Source: an uncultured Rickettsiales bacterium (GTDB lineage: Bacteria; Pseudomonadota; Alphaproteobacteria; Rs-D84). Taken from it: DNA of 64,000 bases. Below, one piece after another: positions 51,600-61,883 of this stretch. Under the pieces are notes generated by a model, which saw nothing but the letters and a program-made list of their open reading frames with translations, was not told the origin of the DNA and made no database searches. Location: positions 48,668-112,667 of the forward strand of contig URSJ01000001.1 in the NCBI GenBank assembly GCA_900550495.1, written 5' to 3'. Within the stretch, counting starts at the first letter, position 1, and each line of letters starts with the position of its first letter. A program made the position numbers and the translations under genes.

Positions 51600-51601
51600 A
51601 G

Positions 51602-53032
51602 ATGAAAATAGAGAAATCAAAAGGGATTACTGCTGGAGAGAAAAAGGTGGCTCAAATATGCGAAAAGAGCTTTTTGTCGTTATGGAGCTATCCCAATTTG
51701 TTTTATAAAACAAACAAAGAATTATGTGACGTTTTGATTGTTTTTGGAGATATTGTTTTTCTTATATCAGAAAAAACTTCTGAGTTTAAGCCAGAAGATA
51801 AAGATTTGGCCATAGAATGGGGGAGATTTAAAAGAAATATAATAGAAAAATCATATCGTCAGCTATATGGGGCCGAAAAATGGTTAAAATCTTTCCCAAC
51901 TAAAATTTATATGGATGCAGCTTGTACTAAACCCTTTCCTTTAAACATAAGCAAGAATACAAAATTTATAAAAATATCCGTGATAAACGGACTGGATAAA
52001 ATAAATAAAATTAGAGATTCAGCAGAAGAAACTGGAATAGAAATTCCTGCAGATATGCAATTGCTTACAATGAGAATTGATAACTATATACATTTATTAG
52101 ATGACTATACTTTCCCAATTCTTTTTGAACAGTTAGATACAGCTTCAGATTTAATATCATATTTTATAAAAAAAGAAAATTTATTACAGAGTGGCAAACT
52201 GCTTTTTATTCCGCCAGAAAGCGACTTATTAGTTATGTTCTTATCTAATTTTGATAATAATACAGGAGAACATTGTTTTATTCCGAATTATGAACGATTT
52301 GATACGATTGTAATAGATAATCCTGAAGATCCTTATACATTTTTTTCGAGAAGAGAAGATGTTAAGAGGCAGGGGTTGGCCAATAGAAATAGCTATTTAT
52401 GGGATTCGATTGTAGAAAATTATAACCATACTCTAATGGACGATAAACTAATTGGCGACGTAAGTTTTGAAGATAAAGTTAAGATTTCAAGAATTATGTC
52501 ACAGGAAAATCGCTATTTTAGGAGAATTTTATCGGAAAAATTGCTGACCGGTTATAGCACGTTTAAAAGTTCAATTGAAAGGCGAGTTATGCTTATGCAG
52601 TCTCCAACAGATAAAGAACTGGCATATGCATGTATAATGTTGAGAAAAAATCCGGATGAAACAAAAGAAGATTATAAGAAGAAGGCATCTGTTTTAATTG
52701 AGCTGTATGCCAAAACAATAAAAATGAGATTTCCGCATTATAAAAAGATTCTTTGTTTCACAAAAACATTTCCCGTTACAGCTAGAGAAAATATTTATTT
52801 TTTCTTATTCGAGTCTGAATTGTCAGATATGGATAAAAAATATGTCAAAGAATGCGAAGTTCGCTATGGCATAGGTAGAACATTTACTCCCGTTATGTTT
52901 AGACATTCTCCAGAATATCCACAAAAACAAGAAGACTTAACGGTTAGTTTTTCAAAAAAAATACCTGTTAATTCCAAGTGTCCATGCGGAAGCGGTAGGA
53001 AGTATAAAAAATGTTGCGGGAGATTATCGTAG
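51602..53032 (+). CDS. SEC-C motif protein with nuclease-like N-terminus
   Basis: 476 residues. The final 22 residues form a SEC-C zinc motif (CPCGSGRKYKKCC). Near the N-terminus KELCDVLIVFGDIVFLISEK has the Asp-(x)n-Glu-x-Lys spacing of PD-(D/E)XK nucleases. The middle is AT-rich and not recognised. Proteins with this plan occur in mobile islands; a DNA-cutting defence role is inference. It ends three bases before the integrase start codon. Confidence 0.6.
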   Translation: MKIEKSKGITAGEKKVAQICEKSFLSLWSYPNLFYKTNKELCDVLIVFGDIVFLISEKTSEFKPEDKDLAIEWGRFKRNIIEKSYRQLYGAEKWLKSFPTKIYMDAACTKPFPLNISKNTKFIKISVINGLDKINKIRDSAEETGIEIPADMQLLTMRIDNYIHLLDDYTFPILFEQLDTASDLISYFIKKENLLQSGKLLFIPPESDLLVMFLSNFDNNTGEHCFIPNYERFDTIVIDNPEDPYTFFSRREDVKRQGLANRNSYLWDSIVENYNHTLMDDKLIGDVSFEDKVKISRIMSQENRYFRRILSEKLLTGYSTFKSSIERRVMLMQSPTDKELAYACIMLRKNPDETKEDYKKKASVLIELYAKTIKMRFPHYKKILCFTKTFPVTARENIYFFLFESELSDMDKKYVKECEVRYGIGRTFTPVMFRHSPEYPQKQEDLTVSFSKKIPVNSKCPCGSGRKYKKCCGRLS

Positions 53033-53034
53033 AC

Positions 53035-54228
53035 ATGCAAAATAACCGCTTTAACTTCACCGAAAAGGCCTTGGCAATACTACCAGTGCCGACCGACAAA
53101 CGGCCCGTCGTATATTATGATGATGGTCAGGCGGGGCTTTGTGTAATTTCAACCTATGGTGGAACCAAGACGTATTATTTCTATATAAAATATCAAGGCG
53201 TGCCAAAGCGGGTTAAAATCGGGCGGGTGGGCGTGACCAAATTGGTTGATGCGCGTATCAAGGCGCGCGAATTAAAAACGCTTGCAGACCGTGGTCAAGA
53301 CCCATCGGCAGAAAGAAATGATACTTTGCATGACATGACCTTAAAGCAATTCTTTGACGACATATATTTTCCACGTTATTCCCAGGTGTATAAGCGTCCC
53401 AAATCCCAGGCCAAGGACGAGTCCATGTTTCGGAACTATCTGGCGCCTGTGCATCACCGTAAAATGACAAGTATTACACGCGCCGACCTGGAACAAATCC
53501 ATAAAGATCTGAACAGCAGAATCAGCCCATATACCGCCAATCGTGCGCTGGGACTGGTCAAGCATATGTATAACAAGGCGTTGGATTGGGGCTATCCTGC
53601 GCGCCACGGCAACCCAGCAATGGGCATTAAGATGTTTCGTGAAAAGTCACGTGAACGCTTCCTGATGCCAGATGAACTAAACCGCTTTTTTACGGCACTG
53701 GCGGAAGAGTCAAACGAACAGTTCAAGAATTATGTGTTGTTATCCTTATTTATCGGGCAACGTCGTCAAAATATGCTGGAAATGCGCTGGTCTAATATTG
53801 ATTTAACGTTAGGAACTGCGCTATTTCCGGACTCAAAAAACGGCGAACCGCAACGCATTCCACTGATTACCCAAGCCATAGAAATATTAAAAAATATGCG
53901 GCAACATGCAACCGATGATTGGGTATTCCCCAGCAATGGTGGCAGTAAAAGTGGCCATGTGGAAGACTTTCATCGTCCTTGGTACGCTCTTTTAAAGCGC
54001 GCTCATATAGAAGACCTACGTTTTCATGACTTGCGTCGAACATTTGCCAGTTATCAGGCCATTAATGGTGCATCGTCCTTTGTCCTGGGCAAGGCACTGG
54101 GTGATAAAACCGATGCCGCGGTAAAGGTCTATGCCAGATTGAACGATGACCCGGTGCGTCAATCCATCCAATCCGCCGCAAATATGATGCTGGGGTATGC
54201 TGGGCAAAAAACGGACAAAAACGCGTAA
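53035..54228 (+). CDS. Tyrosine recombinase/integrase (P4 type)
   Basis: 397 residues from the ATG at 53035. N-terminal DUF4102-type arm-binding domain (LCVISTYGGTKTYYFYIKYQ), core-binding helices, and the catalytic domain with Arg in SLFIGQRRQNML, HDLRRTFAS (His and second Arg) and a terminal Tyr in KVYARL. All catalytic positions are visible. P4-type integrases insert islands at tRNA 3' ends, matching the tRNA-Asn repeats here. Confidence 0.9.
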   Translation: MQNNRFNFTEKALAILPVPTDKRPVVYYDDGQAGLCVISTYGGTKTYYFYIKYQGVPKRVKIGRVGVTKLVDARIKARELKTLADRGQDPSAERNDTLHDMTLKQFFDDIYFPRYSQVYKRPKSQAKDESMFRNYLAPVHHRKMTSITRADLEQIHKDLNSRISPYTANRALGLVKHMYNKALDWGYPARHGNPAMGIKMFREKSRERFLMPDELNRFFTALAEESNEQFKNYVLLSLFIGQRRQNMLEMRWSNIDLTLGTALFPDSKNGEPQRIPLITQAIEILKNMRQHATDDWVFPSNGGSKSGHVEDFHRPWYALLKRAHIEDLRFHDLRRTFASYQAINGASSFVLGKALGDKTDAAVKVYARLNDDPVRQSIQSAANMMLGYAGQKTDKNA

Positions 54229-54335
54229 TTTTATGCAAAATAACGAAAAAGTGTGAAAATTAGTAAAACATTCGTTAAAAAAAGTGTTGAGTTTTTTCAA
54301 ATATTCGTTGAGTTTTGTGTTAAAAAACTGTTTTT

Positions 54336-54395
54336 CTGGTAATATCTAGGAAAAATATTGACAACTTGGGAACTATCTGGTAATATCTGGGAAAA
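54336..54395 (+). promoter_or_regulatory. Fic gene promoter with repeated operator
   Basis: TTGACA (54358-54363), 17-bp spacer, TAATAT (54381-54386). CTGGTAATATCTAGGAAAA (54336-54354) recurs with one change at 54377-54395, the second copy covering the -10. TTCCCAGAT at the start codon is complementary to part of it. This suggests repression by a DNA-binding protein, perhaps Fic's own winged helix. Confidence 0.6.
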
Positions 54396-54419
54396 TAAAT
54401 ATAAAACAGGAGTTCCCAG

Positions 54420-55475
54420 ATGCCCAGCAATCGTGATATTGTAATCACCCCAGAAATGCTGAATAATATTGCCGAAATTGACCGTTTCACAGCCAGTTGG
54501 TCTGGCGGCATTGGTCGCCCCACCGCGGCGGAATTAAATGTTATGCGGCGTGTGGCAACCATTGAATCCGTTGGTTCTTCTAATCGTATAGAGGGTAACA
54601 AGATGACCGATGCCCAGATAGAGGAACTGTTTAGCCACATAAATCAGCAGTCATTCATCACCCGGGACGAGCAAGAGGTCGCAGGATATTCCGACCTGTT
54701 AAACACGATTTTTGAGAACTATAATGATATTCCGCTGACAGAAAATTATATCAAGCAGTTGCATAAAACCCTGTTGAATTATTCCGACAAAGATGAACGG
54801 CATCGCGGCGAATACAAGAAAGACAGCAACCGTGTGGCAGCCTTTGATGCGAACGGTAATGAAATTGGCTCTATATTTGAAACGGCAACGCCATTTGATA
54901 CCCCGCGCCTGATGGAGGATATTGTTAAATGGACGAACAATACATTGGACGACCGGTTCTTTCATCCGCTGATAACAATCGGGGTGTTTGTAGTGCATTT
55001 CTTGTCAATTCACCCATTTACAGATGGTAATGGCCGTCTGTCACGCGCTTTGACGGTGTTGTTGATGCTGAAATCGGGCTATGAATATATGCCATACGCA
55101 TCAATGGAATCTATCATAGAGGCCAGCAAGGACGCATACTATCGCGCACTGCGTGGCACACAAAAGACCATCTGGACTGATAAAGTTAATTACGAACCTT
55201 GGCTGACATTCTTTATCGGGTCGCTGGTAAAACAGAAGCGTCATCTGGAGACCAAGATTCAGAAATTGCAGACCGTGGCCACCAAGAAATTATCTGGCAC
55301 TGCGCTGGCGATATTAAACCTGTTTGCAACGAAATCAGAAATGACAATGCCAGAAATTATGGCGCAAATTGACAAGAACCCAGAAACCATTCGCAAAGCC
55401 GTGCAAACCCTAGTCAAATCCGGAAAATTATCCAAACAAGGCACCACCAAGGGAGCGGTGTATGCGATATCATAA
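54420..55475 (+). CDS. Fic-family AMP transferase with winged-helix C-terminus
   Basis: 351 residues. The catalytic HPFTDGNGR begins at His198. An N-terminal inhibitory motif, SNRIEGN (S-x3-E-G), makes it class II, in which the helix blocks ATP. The C-terminal 90 residues form a winged helix (ALAILNLFATKSEMTMPEIM). Fic enzymes transfer AMP to target proteins. It lies behind a repeated operator, pointing to autoregulation. Confidence 0.85.
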   Translation: MPSNRDIVITPEMLNNIAEIDRFTASWSGGIGRPTAAELNVMRRVATIESVGSSNRIEGNKMTDAQIEELFSHINQQSFITRDEQEVAGYSDLLNTIFENYNDIPLTENYIKQLHKTLLNYSDKDERHRGEYKKDSNRVAAFDANGNEIGSIFETATPFDTPRLMEDIVKWTNNTLDDRFFHPLITIGVFVVHFLSIHPFTDGNGRLSRALTVLLMLKSGYEYMPYASMESIIEASKDAYYRALRGTQKTIWTDKVNYEPWLTFFIGSLVKQKRHLETKIQKLQTVATKKLSGTALAILNLFATKSEMTMPEIMAQIDKNPETIRKAVQTLVKSGKLSKQGTTKGAVYAIS

Positions 55476-55595
55476 ATAATCATAATACATTACTAGTACA
55501 GATTTTTACGACGTCAAACATGCTGCGAACCACTGCTCACCCAAAGGCCTAAAATAATAGAAACTTACAACAAACTCCAATGAATATAATTTATG

Positions 55596-56765
55596 TTAAT
55601 ACATCAACATTTTTAAACGATTCTGTATGAGCTCATCATTCTCATTATAAAAATCATCATGATTCCAAGCCACATCTGGCTCTTCTATTTTTTCAGGTAA
55701 AATTCCCTTTTCCTTTAAATATTTGATTATTATCAACTCTGGGAAATTATCTACCATACCTGTCCAAACTTGTTTGGCATTTTGCTGTATTAGCAATCGT
55801 ATTTCATTACATATATCTATAGTCTTTCTAACAGAAAAGCCTGCTTCATAAAAGCATTGTGACATAATTTTAATAAAATGTTCTATCCCTCTCGCATTTT
55901 CAGGACTGTTTATATTTTCAATCTGCCCATACCCCAACTCTTTTACTGGAAGCGAATTCTTATCAAAAATCCCCCTCATAATAAATGCATAGTCTTCTTG
56001 CGAAATTGGGTTCAATATTTTCTTTGACTGCACAAATTTTTGAATATATCCTTCACCCGTATTAATTTCACATTTAGGGTGCCCATAATAAGCTTCACAA
56101 ATACTGTCCATAAAGTCCAATTTTGTTGTAAGAAGTACAAACAAACCATCTATATCAAAGAAGTGTTTTATCGTTTCCAATGATTTTACCGCATAATCAG
56201 GACGGCACCTATCTATTTCATCAACGACCAAAACAACCTTGCTACCGGTGTCAGCAATCATTTTTTGTAGAGAATGCTTAAAATCACTCAAATCTTGTTT
56301 GTCTTGCTTTGGATTCGGTAACACATCGCCTATATTGATACCACTAAAAGCTTTTGCACCAAATTTAATTAAATTATTGGTAACCTGTATTGCTTTTTTC
56401 GTTATATCGTCCAGAATCTCTTTTGCGGGATTTAATTGCTGAATTATCTGACTAACAATTACAGGGAACGGATTTGCAACATAATCATTTTCCCATAGAT
56501 TCAAATATACCGATTTCATTGGAATATCGCTGTCATATCTACACTTTTTTAAATATTCACAAAATCTGGTTATAAAATAAGTTTTCCCAACACCATAACC
56601 GCCTTCTAAGACCAATACATAAGGAGTATGTAAAGCCAAAATATCTTTTTTTAATTTTTCAGCAAATAGCTTTATTCCAGGTCTTACCTCATCATCAGGA
56701 AACGGGTTTTCTCTGTATTGATTTAATTTTTCCTCTGATAAATTGTAAATATTTGACAAATCCAT
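55596..56765 (-). CDS. KAP-family P-loop NTPase
   Basis: 389 residues. Walker A GGYGVGKT (55-62), Walker B VVLVVDEIDRCRPD near residue 195, and the KAP continuation SLETIKHFFDIDGLFVLLTT. There are no clear membrane helices, so it is a soluble KAP type. KAP NTPases are common in phage-defence loci and plasmids, but the mechanism is not known for most. AT-rich. Confidence 0.78.
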   Translation of the reverse strand: MDLSNIYNLSEEKLNQYRENPFPDDEVRPGIKLFAEKLKKDILALHTPYVLVLEGGYGVGKTYFITRFCEYLKKCRYDSDIPMKSVYLNLWENDYVANPFPVIVSQIIQQLNPAKEILDDITKKAIQVTNNLIKFGAKAFSGINIGDVLPNPKQDKQDLSDFKHSLQKMIADTGSKVVLVVDEIDRCRPDYAVKSLETIKHFFDIDGLFVLLTTKLDFMDSICEAYYGHPKCEINTGEGYIQKFVQSKKILNPISQEDYAFIMRGIFDKNSLPVKELGYGQIENINSPENARGIEHFIKIMSQCFYEAGFSVRKTIDICNEIRLLIQQNAKQVWTGMVDNFPELIIIKYLKEKGILPEKIEEPDVAWNHDDFYNENDELIQNRLKMLMY

Positions 56766-56961
56766 AAAATCTCCTTGATATATGGCATATATAGAGTTTC
56801 CGAAATAAAATTCAAGTCTAAATAGTCTATATATAAATTGTTACCTGAATAAAACCAAGAATCACATCAGTTTGGATAGCCAAAAAGCTGATGAGAAGGA
56901 CTAAAATCAGTCGTGAATCAATATACAATCATATGAATATGTATAAATTAAACCGCTTACT

Positions 56962-57498
56962 TTATTTTGTTTTTACAGAATTAGTTTGAGGCGCTCGTGG
57001 TTTCTTGGCTTTTGTTTTAATTGCTTGTTTAACAACAATTAATTGTTGTGCCTTTACCTGTCCAAACATCCCAGCAGATTCTTGCTTCCAAAAATCATCG
57101 CTGGTTATATCATCTGTTAAACAGTCCCCAACCTGAAAATGCCCATGCGGAAACTTTTTCATACAAAATTCAATCGCACGATAGTCAATATCAACACCAT
57201 AAATATCTTCTTCATCTATCCATTTATAGATATTTAATGCCGCTGCCAACAAGTTCCCTGTTCCACAACATGGGTCAATTAAATTAAAATCACGGATAAA
57301 CTCTGCATGCTCTGGCCCCATAGATGCAATTTCTGCCTTGGTTTTGCATTTAATATACTGGGGATATAACCGCTTTGCCATTGACAAAGCAAGTTTCTTT
57401 GGAGTATGAAAAGCCCCCGCCGCCTGACATTCTGCTTTGGTTAAACTCAGGTCACAGGCAGAATTGTTGCAATTATAAGATGTCCGCTGTCTTGTCAT
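56962..57498 (-). CDS. DNA methyltransferase SAM-binding half (motifs X, I-III)
   Basis: 178 residues. Motif X-like GAFHTPKKLALSMAKRL, motif I LIDPCCGTGNLL (D75-L84), motif II YGVDIDYRAIEFC and motif III GDCLTDD, then a basic tail. The catalytic NPPY is absent but lies in the upstream large protein at residues 947-950. The ATG overlaps that gene's TAA (TAATG), so synthesis is coupled. The halves probably associate to form one N6-adenine methyltransferase. Confidence 0.75.
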   Translation of the reverse strand: MTRQRTSYNCNNSACDLSLTKAECQAAGAFHTPKKLALSMAKRLYPQYIKCKTKAEIASMGPEHAEFIRDFNLIDPCCGTGNLLAAALNIYKWIDEEDIYGVDIDYRAIEFCMKKFPHGHFQVGDCLTDDITSDDFWKQESAGMFGQVKAQQLIVVKQAIKTKAKKPRAPQTNSVKTK

Positions 57499-60400
57499 TA
57501 CTTTTTGGCATCTGCAACTGTTTTTTCAATAATTTTTTGCTCGGCCGGTGTTATATCAAAATATTCATAAAATCGCTTATCTGTCCATGGTTGTGAATAA
57601 TCATTCATGAATGGTAGCCATTGGCTAGGCATATGTATATCTTGATGCATTTTCAATAACAAATATTGAAAAAATACAGTTTTTGTAGAATTTATAAAAT
57701 TAGTTGCCTCAATTAATTCATCAAATTTTATACTATATGGTAGCAAAGCACCGACTGGGCGACTATGTTGATTCTTTTGTATTGATTCTGTCCAATCTTT
57801 TCCATTTATCATACCATCTTGAACCAAGAAAGTTTGATAAAGCCCAATATAAGATTTTCTACCCCCATTTCCAGCTCTACCATTATCTTGTATTTCATTA
57901 ACTTTTACTCTAATTCCATTCCTTTGTTCAACATCTATCTTTTGTTTTATCGTTGTATGCTCCATTGATTGGTTGATTATTTTTAATAAAATTTTAGTTA
58001 GAAGAGAATCTTGAAAGAAACCTTCCAACGAACAGCTTGTGTTCTTCCCCAGTTCATAAATACCCAAATCCATAGTAAATATTGCATCAAATATTCTGCC
58101 AACTTCAGTTGATTTATACACAGTTATACTTTCTATTTTCCCATCTAAATCGTCTTTATATCTTTTATAGTCTGTTCCTTGTTTATATTGCCGTAAAGGG
58201 TCTTGTAGCCATCTGACCGGTTGCAAACTTACACCATGCCCACCATTATCAACAATCATTTCGACCATTGATTTCAAAATTGGTAAGTGCAAATTGCCAT
58301 AGGGGGGATTCATTATGAAAGACTTAAATTTCATAATCGTTTCCTTATTGTTTTCTAAAAATTTTGGGATGTTTGTGCTGTAAACTACAGAACAGTTCGG
58401 TCGCAGTAATTTCATAATTTCTGCTTCGCTGAAACTATCTGTGATATACATTTTTGTTGTATCATCGGTCAGCCAATAACCACCACATACAACAATATCA
58501 AAATTGCGATTATTTCGCATTTTGATGGCTAATTCTTGTGGCACTGGGCGACTGCCATCTTTTTTATAAATCCACAGCAGATTCAAAACCTCTGTTGGAA
58601 TTATATTGCCATTTTTATCAAAACACTTGGTAACCTTGTTATTACAGAAACTTATTATTTGTTCCCTGCTACCTGCATCGCATGCTCGCAAAATTTCCAG
58701 AACATACCTGTAATCGATTCCTATGCCCATAAACTTACGGAATAATTGTCTTTCTGGGAATTTTTCTGCAATATTACGGCGACCAAATCGTTCTGCAAAA
58801 TCATCAAACCCATTTGGCATACCAGATACCAAGAAATATGCCGGCAAATAGCGAACAACTGCATTTATAAATGCACGAACCTTTCTTTGATTACTTTCGC
58901 CATCACCATGGGATTTCTCACCAGAAATACTAACATATCTGCCATTTTCAACATATTTCCAGCGAATTGTTGATGGTGTTAACCCAGATTCATCAATATA
59001 AATATCATCCCATGTTCCGTCACCACCCAGATATGACCAAACATTTACCAATCCATTATTTGCACCAACTGGCATATCTCGTTGTTGAATATCATTACGA
59101 TTTATATTGGTCAAACGGTCATCTTCTATTCCGCCCCATGGAATATAACCATATTTTACCAAATCATCTTTTAACTTTTCTATATGTGCTGCTAAATCTG
59201 GTTTTAACGGTTCTGATGGCAATGGGTCATCACCAGGTTTGGTTATTGGTTCTTCTGGCTGTTCATCATAATCATCACCACGTTCTGTTAACTGTAATTG
59301 CAACTGATGTGGTTTTTGTAAATCAGTTAATTTAACATTTGATAAATCAATCTTTTCCGCCAGTTTAACCAAATCAAAATCAATAGAATCGGTAATTTTT
59401 TCAATATCCCAACTGGATGTAAATGTATTAAATATCTCTTCAAATGTATAATTTTGCCGTGTTAATGTATGGTCGCGGATTTGTATTGTTGATAATGCAC
59501 GTTCATATTCAGCCTTGTAATTACTGTCACATGCACGAACAAGCAAATGATTTTTGATAAATGTATCAATAAGTTGCAGTGTTCGCCCCTTATTATAATC
59601 AATAACATAGGCTTCTTTTTTTGTTCCATTTGGCGTTTTACTGCGAAATGCCGCCTGAATATAACTTTCTGGTGATGTCATGTCTGAAATCATTATGACT
59701 GCATGACAATCTGGGAAAGACACCGCTTGTAACCCCTTGCCGAGTGTCACCAACAAATGAATTTTATCTTTTTCTGTTTTGCAGTCACGATTCCAGTCCT
59801 TGAACCGCTTTTCGTTATCTTCTATATAATCTTCATCATCTTTATCTTTTGTGCTGGCTTTAACACATTTAATTGCCAAATGTTCATCACGTGCCAATTC
59901 ATTTATGGCATTTGCAACTAAATCACAATATCGTTTCCGCGGTGGAACAACAATTATTGCATTTTGTATATCCAATTCGCCACTGCGTATATGTAATTTG
60001 CCACCATAAAATGTTGCTTTTACCCACTTTTTTACCTGTCCTTTGGCGTCATCAGAGTCAAAAAATTCACCAAATGTACTGTCCGTTTTAAAGAATTCAT
60101 TTTCTGGAGTGACATAAACCAGTTCTGGATTTTTTAATCTAAATTTGTCTTTATCTGGTGCTTTGGCATAATCTTCTGCCTCGTCCAACACACTGTATAC
60201 ATATGAATTACTATCATTATAGTTTTCATTAGATTTTAATCTAAATGGTGTTCCGGTTATATCTATTTGAATTGTTGGATTCAATATACCAATCGTTCTT
60301 TGTGCACGGTCAGTCATACGGGCAAAATGTGCTTCATCAAAGAATACCGCAACACAATCTTCTTTATTAACATTTGGAAACTTTGCCCTAATGCCATCCA

Positions 60401-61148
60401 ACCCCTTGCCATCAAACCACTGCTTACTGGCAAAAAATAGGCATTTATTGTTTTCTAGGTCTTCTTTGCTAGGTTTTACATCAGAATCATACATAAACAG
60501 TTTAAATTTACATGACTGGTCAAATTTATAATAATCTTCACGAACTGCCTGCTTTGCATCCAGTTTTGCTGATATAAAGAAAGCATATTTCTTATTTGGA
60601 TACTTTTCAAATAAATGATTCAGCATTTCAAATGAAACAACCGTTTTACCAAATCGTGGCATTGCAAATAATCCAAACTTAGATTTTTTGGCATCCACAG
60701 CTTGTTTAAACTTATCAAAGGCCTCTTGCTGTCTAACTCTTAATTGATATTTGCCGCCCAATGGTGAACCTGTTTCAATATGGTTCAAAACACGTTCTAT
60801 TTCATCTGTTGATGTATTAAACCATTCTGTCGCAATCTGTTTACAACCAATATTTCGTAAAATCTTGTGTATATCCTTATCCAGTGATTTTTCCTTGTTA
60901 TCTGGATTTGGAAAATCAACAGACCGATAATTAATATCGGTTATGTCACTCATGCTGATTCTGGCACCATCTTTGGCTGATTTACCTAATTCTTCTTTTA
61001 TTCTGGCAGTGGCAGCACTTTCTGTGGACATACCAAAATATTTGATGGCGGTTGGGTCAACCTCGCCAACACAATATGTCTCACCCGGAACAATTTCATT
61101 AAACTGCCGCTTGGTTGTATACCAGTAAATAATCATTGTTTTGGACAT
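57498..61148 (-). CDS. Restriction-modification-like protein: GIY-YIG-like domain, SF2 helicase, NPPY methyltransferase part
   Basis: 1216 residues. Residues about 20-115 resemble a T5orf172/GIY-YIG nuclease (YFGMSTESAATARIKEEL, later DIHKILRN and TEWF). A helicase core follows: Walker A MPRFGKT (163-169), DEAH (271-274), ITGTPFR. NPPYG at 947-951 is the methyltransferase catalytic motif, with a long C-terminal region after it that could recognise DNA. The SAM-binding half is the next gene. The combination recalls single-chain type ISP systems but with nuclease type changed and motif order permuted. Confidence 0.68.
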   Translation of the reverse strand: MSKTMIIYWYTTKRQFNEIVPGETYCVGEVDPTAIKYFGMSTESAATARIKEELGKSAKDGARISMSDITDINYRSVDFPNPDNKEKSLDKDIHKILRNIGCKQIATEWFNTSTDEIERVLNHIETGSPLGGKYQLRVRQQEAFDKFKQAVDAKKSKFGLFAMPRFGKTVVSFEMLNHLFEKYPNKKYAFFISAKLDAKQAVREDYYKFDQSCKFKLFMYDSDVKPSKEDLENNKCLFFASKQWFDGKGLDGIRAKFPNVNKEDCVAVFFDEAHFARMTDRAQRTIGILNPTIQIDITGTPFRLKSNENYNDSNSYVYSVLDEAEDYAKAPDKDKFRLKNPELVYVTPENEFFKTDSTFGEFFDSDDAKGQVKKWVKATFYGGKLHIRSGELDIQNAIIVVPPRKRYCDLVANAINELARDEHLAIKCVKASTKDKDDEDYIEDNEKRFKDWNRDCKTEKDKIHLLVTLGKGLQAVSFPDCHAVIMISDMTSPESYIQAAFRSKTPNGTKKEAYVIDYNKGRTLQLIDTFIKNHLLVRACDSNYKAEYERALSTIQIRDHTLTRQNYTFEEIFNTFTSSWDIEKITDSIDFDLVKLAEKIDLSNVKLTDLQKPHQLQLQLTERGDDYDEQPEEPITKPGDDPLPSEPLKPDLAAHIEKLKDDLVKYGYIPWGGIEDDRLTNINRNDIQQRDMPVGANNGLVNVWSYLGGDGTWDDIYIDESGLTPSTIRWKYVENGRYVSISGEKSHGDGESNQRKVRAFINAVVRYLPAYFLVSGMPNGFDDFAERFGRRNIAEKFPERQLFRKFMGIGIDYRYVLEILRACDAGSREQIISFCNNKVTKCFDKNGNIIPTEVLNLLWIYKKDGSRPVPQELAIKMRNNRNFDIVVCGGYWLTDDTTKMYITDSFSEAEIMKLLRPNCSVVYSTNIPKFLENNKETIMKFKSFIMNPPYGNLHLPILKSMVEMIVDNGGHGVSLQPVRWLQDPLRQYKQGTDYKRYKDDLDGKIESITVYKSTEVGRIFDAIFTMDLGIYELGKNTSCSLEGFFQDSLLTKILLKIINQSMEHTTIKQKIDVEQRNGIRVKVNEIQDNGRAGNGGRKSYIGLYQTFLVQDGMINGKDWTESIQKNQHSRPVGALLPYSIKFDELIEATNFINSTKTVFFQYLLLKMHQDIHMPSQWLPFMNDYSQPWTDKRFYEYFDITPAEQKIIEKTVADAKK

Positions 61149-61263
61149 AATTACCCGCTCAATAGAGTTTATCTATTTTGATGAAGGTAATAATGGTTAA
61201 GCTTCTTTGTTATAAAAAGTATTGGATTTCCTAGTAAGGATATATTATCATTTAAGCGTTCGT

Positions 61264-61869
61264 TTAATGAGTTAAATTATTCCTCATCAGAAACCTATCC
61301 AAAGTAGCTGCAGTTACATGCAATTTTTTATAAATTTTACGTTTAGAAAATCCATTATCTAGCCAGTTACAAATATCTTTTTTGTGCTTATCTAATTTGT
61401 ATTGAGAATTTTTTATCCCCAGCTGTCGTCCTAATTTAATACCCATAGCTTTTTTGCACGCAAGTGCTTCACGAGTTCTCATGGATACCATTTCTCGCTC
61501 GATTTCTGCAGCCAACCCAAAGGCAAAGGCCAGTACTTTGGATTGAATATTATCGCCAAGTTCATAATTATCTTTAACCGTATAAACCTTGGCTCCAATT
61601 TTCATACATTGTTCCAGTATCCGCATTATCATAAATAGTTTGCGTCCAAGTCTGGACAATTCACTGCACAAAATAACATCATTTGGTTGTATTTTTCGCA
61701 ACAAACCACCCAACGCACGATTTTCAGGCTCTTTTGTCCCAGATATACCGTCATCTTCAATATATTTATCTATATGCAACCCCAAGGATGTTGCTTTTGC
61801 TTCTATGCCCAATTTTTGGTTGGCACAATCTTGTTTGTCTGTACTGACCCGTATGTATCCATAAACCAT
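61264..61869 (-). CDS. Small serine recombinase (resolvase/invertase)
   Basis: 201 residues. Catalytic Ser in YGYIRVSTDKQD, EDDGISGTKEPENRALGG, the SELSRLGRK motif, and a C-terminal HTH (ICNWLDNGFSKRKIYKKLHV). All resolvase motifs are present. It may resolve dimers of the island or invert DNA; no crossover site was identified. Confidence 0.85.
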   Translation of the reverse strand: MVYGYIRVSTDKQDCANQKLGIEAKATSLGLHIDKYIEDDGISGTKEPENRALGGLLRKIQPNDVILCSELSRLGRKLFMIMRILEQCMKIGAKVYTVKDNYELGDNIQSKVLAFAFGLAAEIEREMVSMRTREALACKKAMGIKLGRQLGIKNSQYKLDKHKKDICNWLDNGFSKRKIYKKLHVTAATLDRFLMRNNLTH

Positions 61870-61883
61870 ATTTACCCCCGTTA

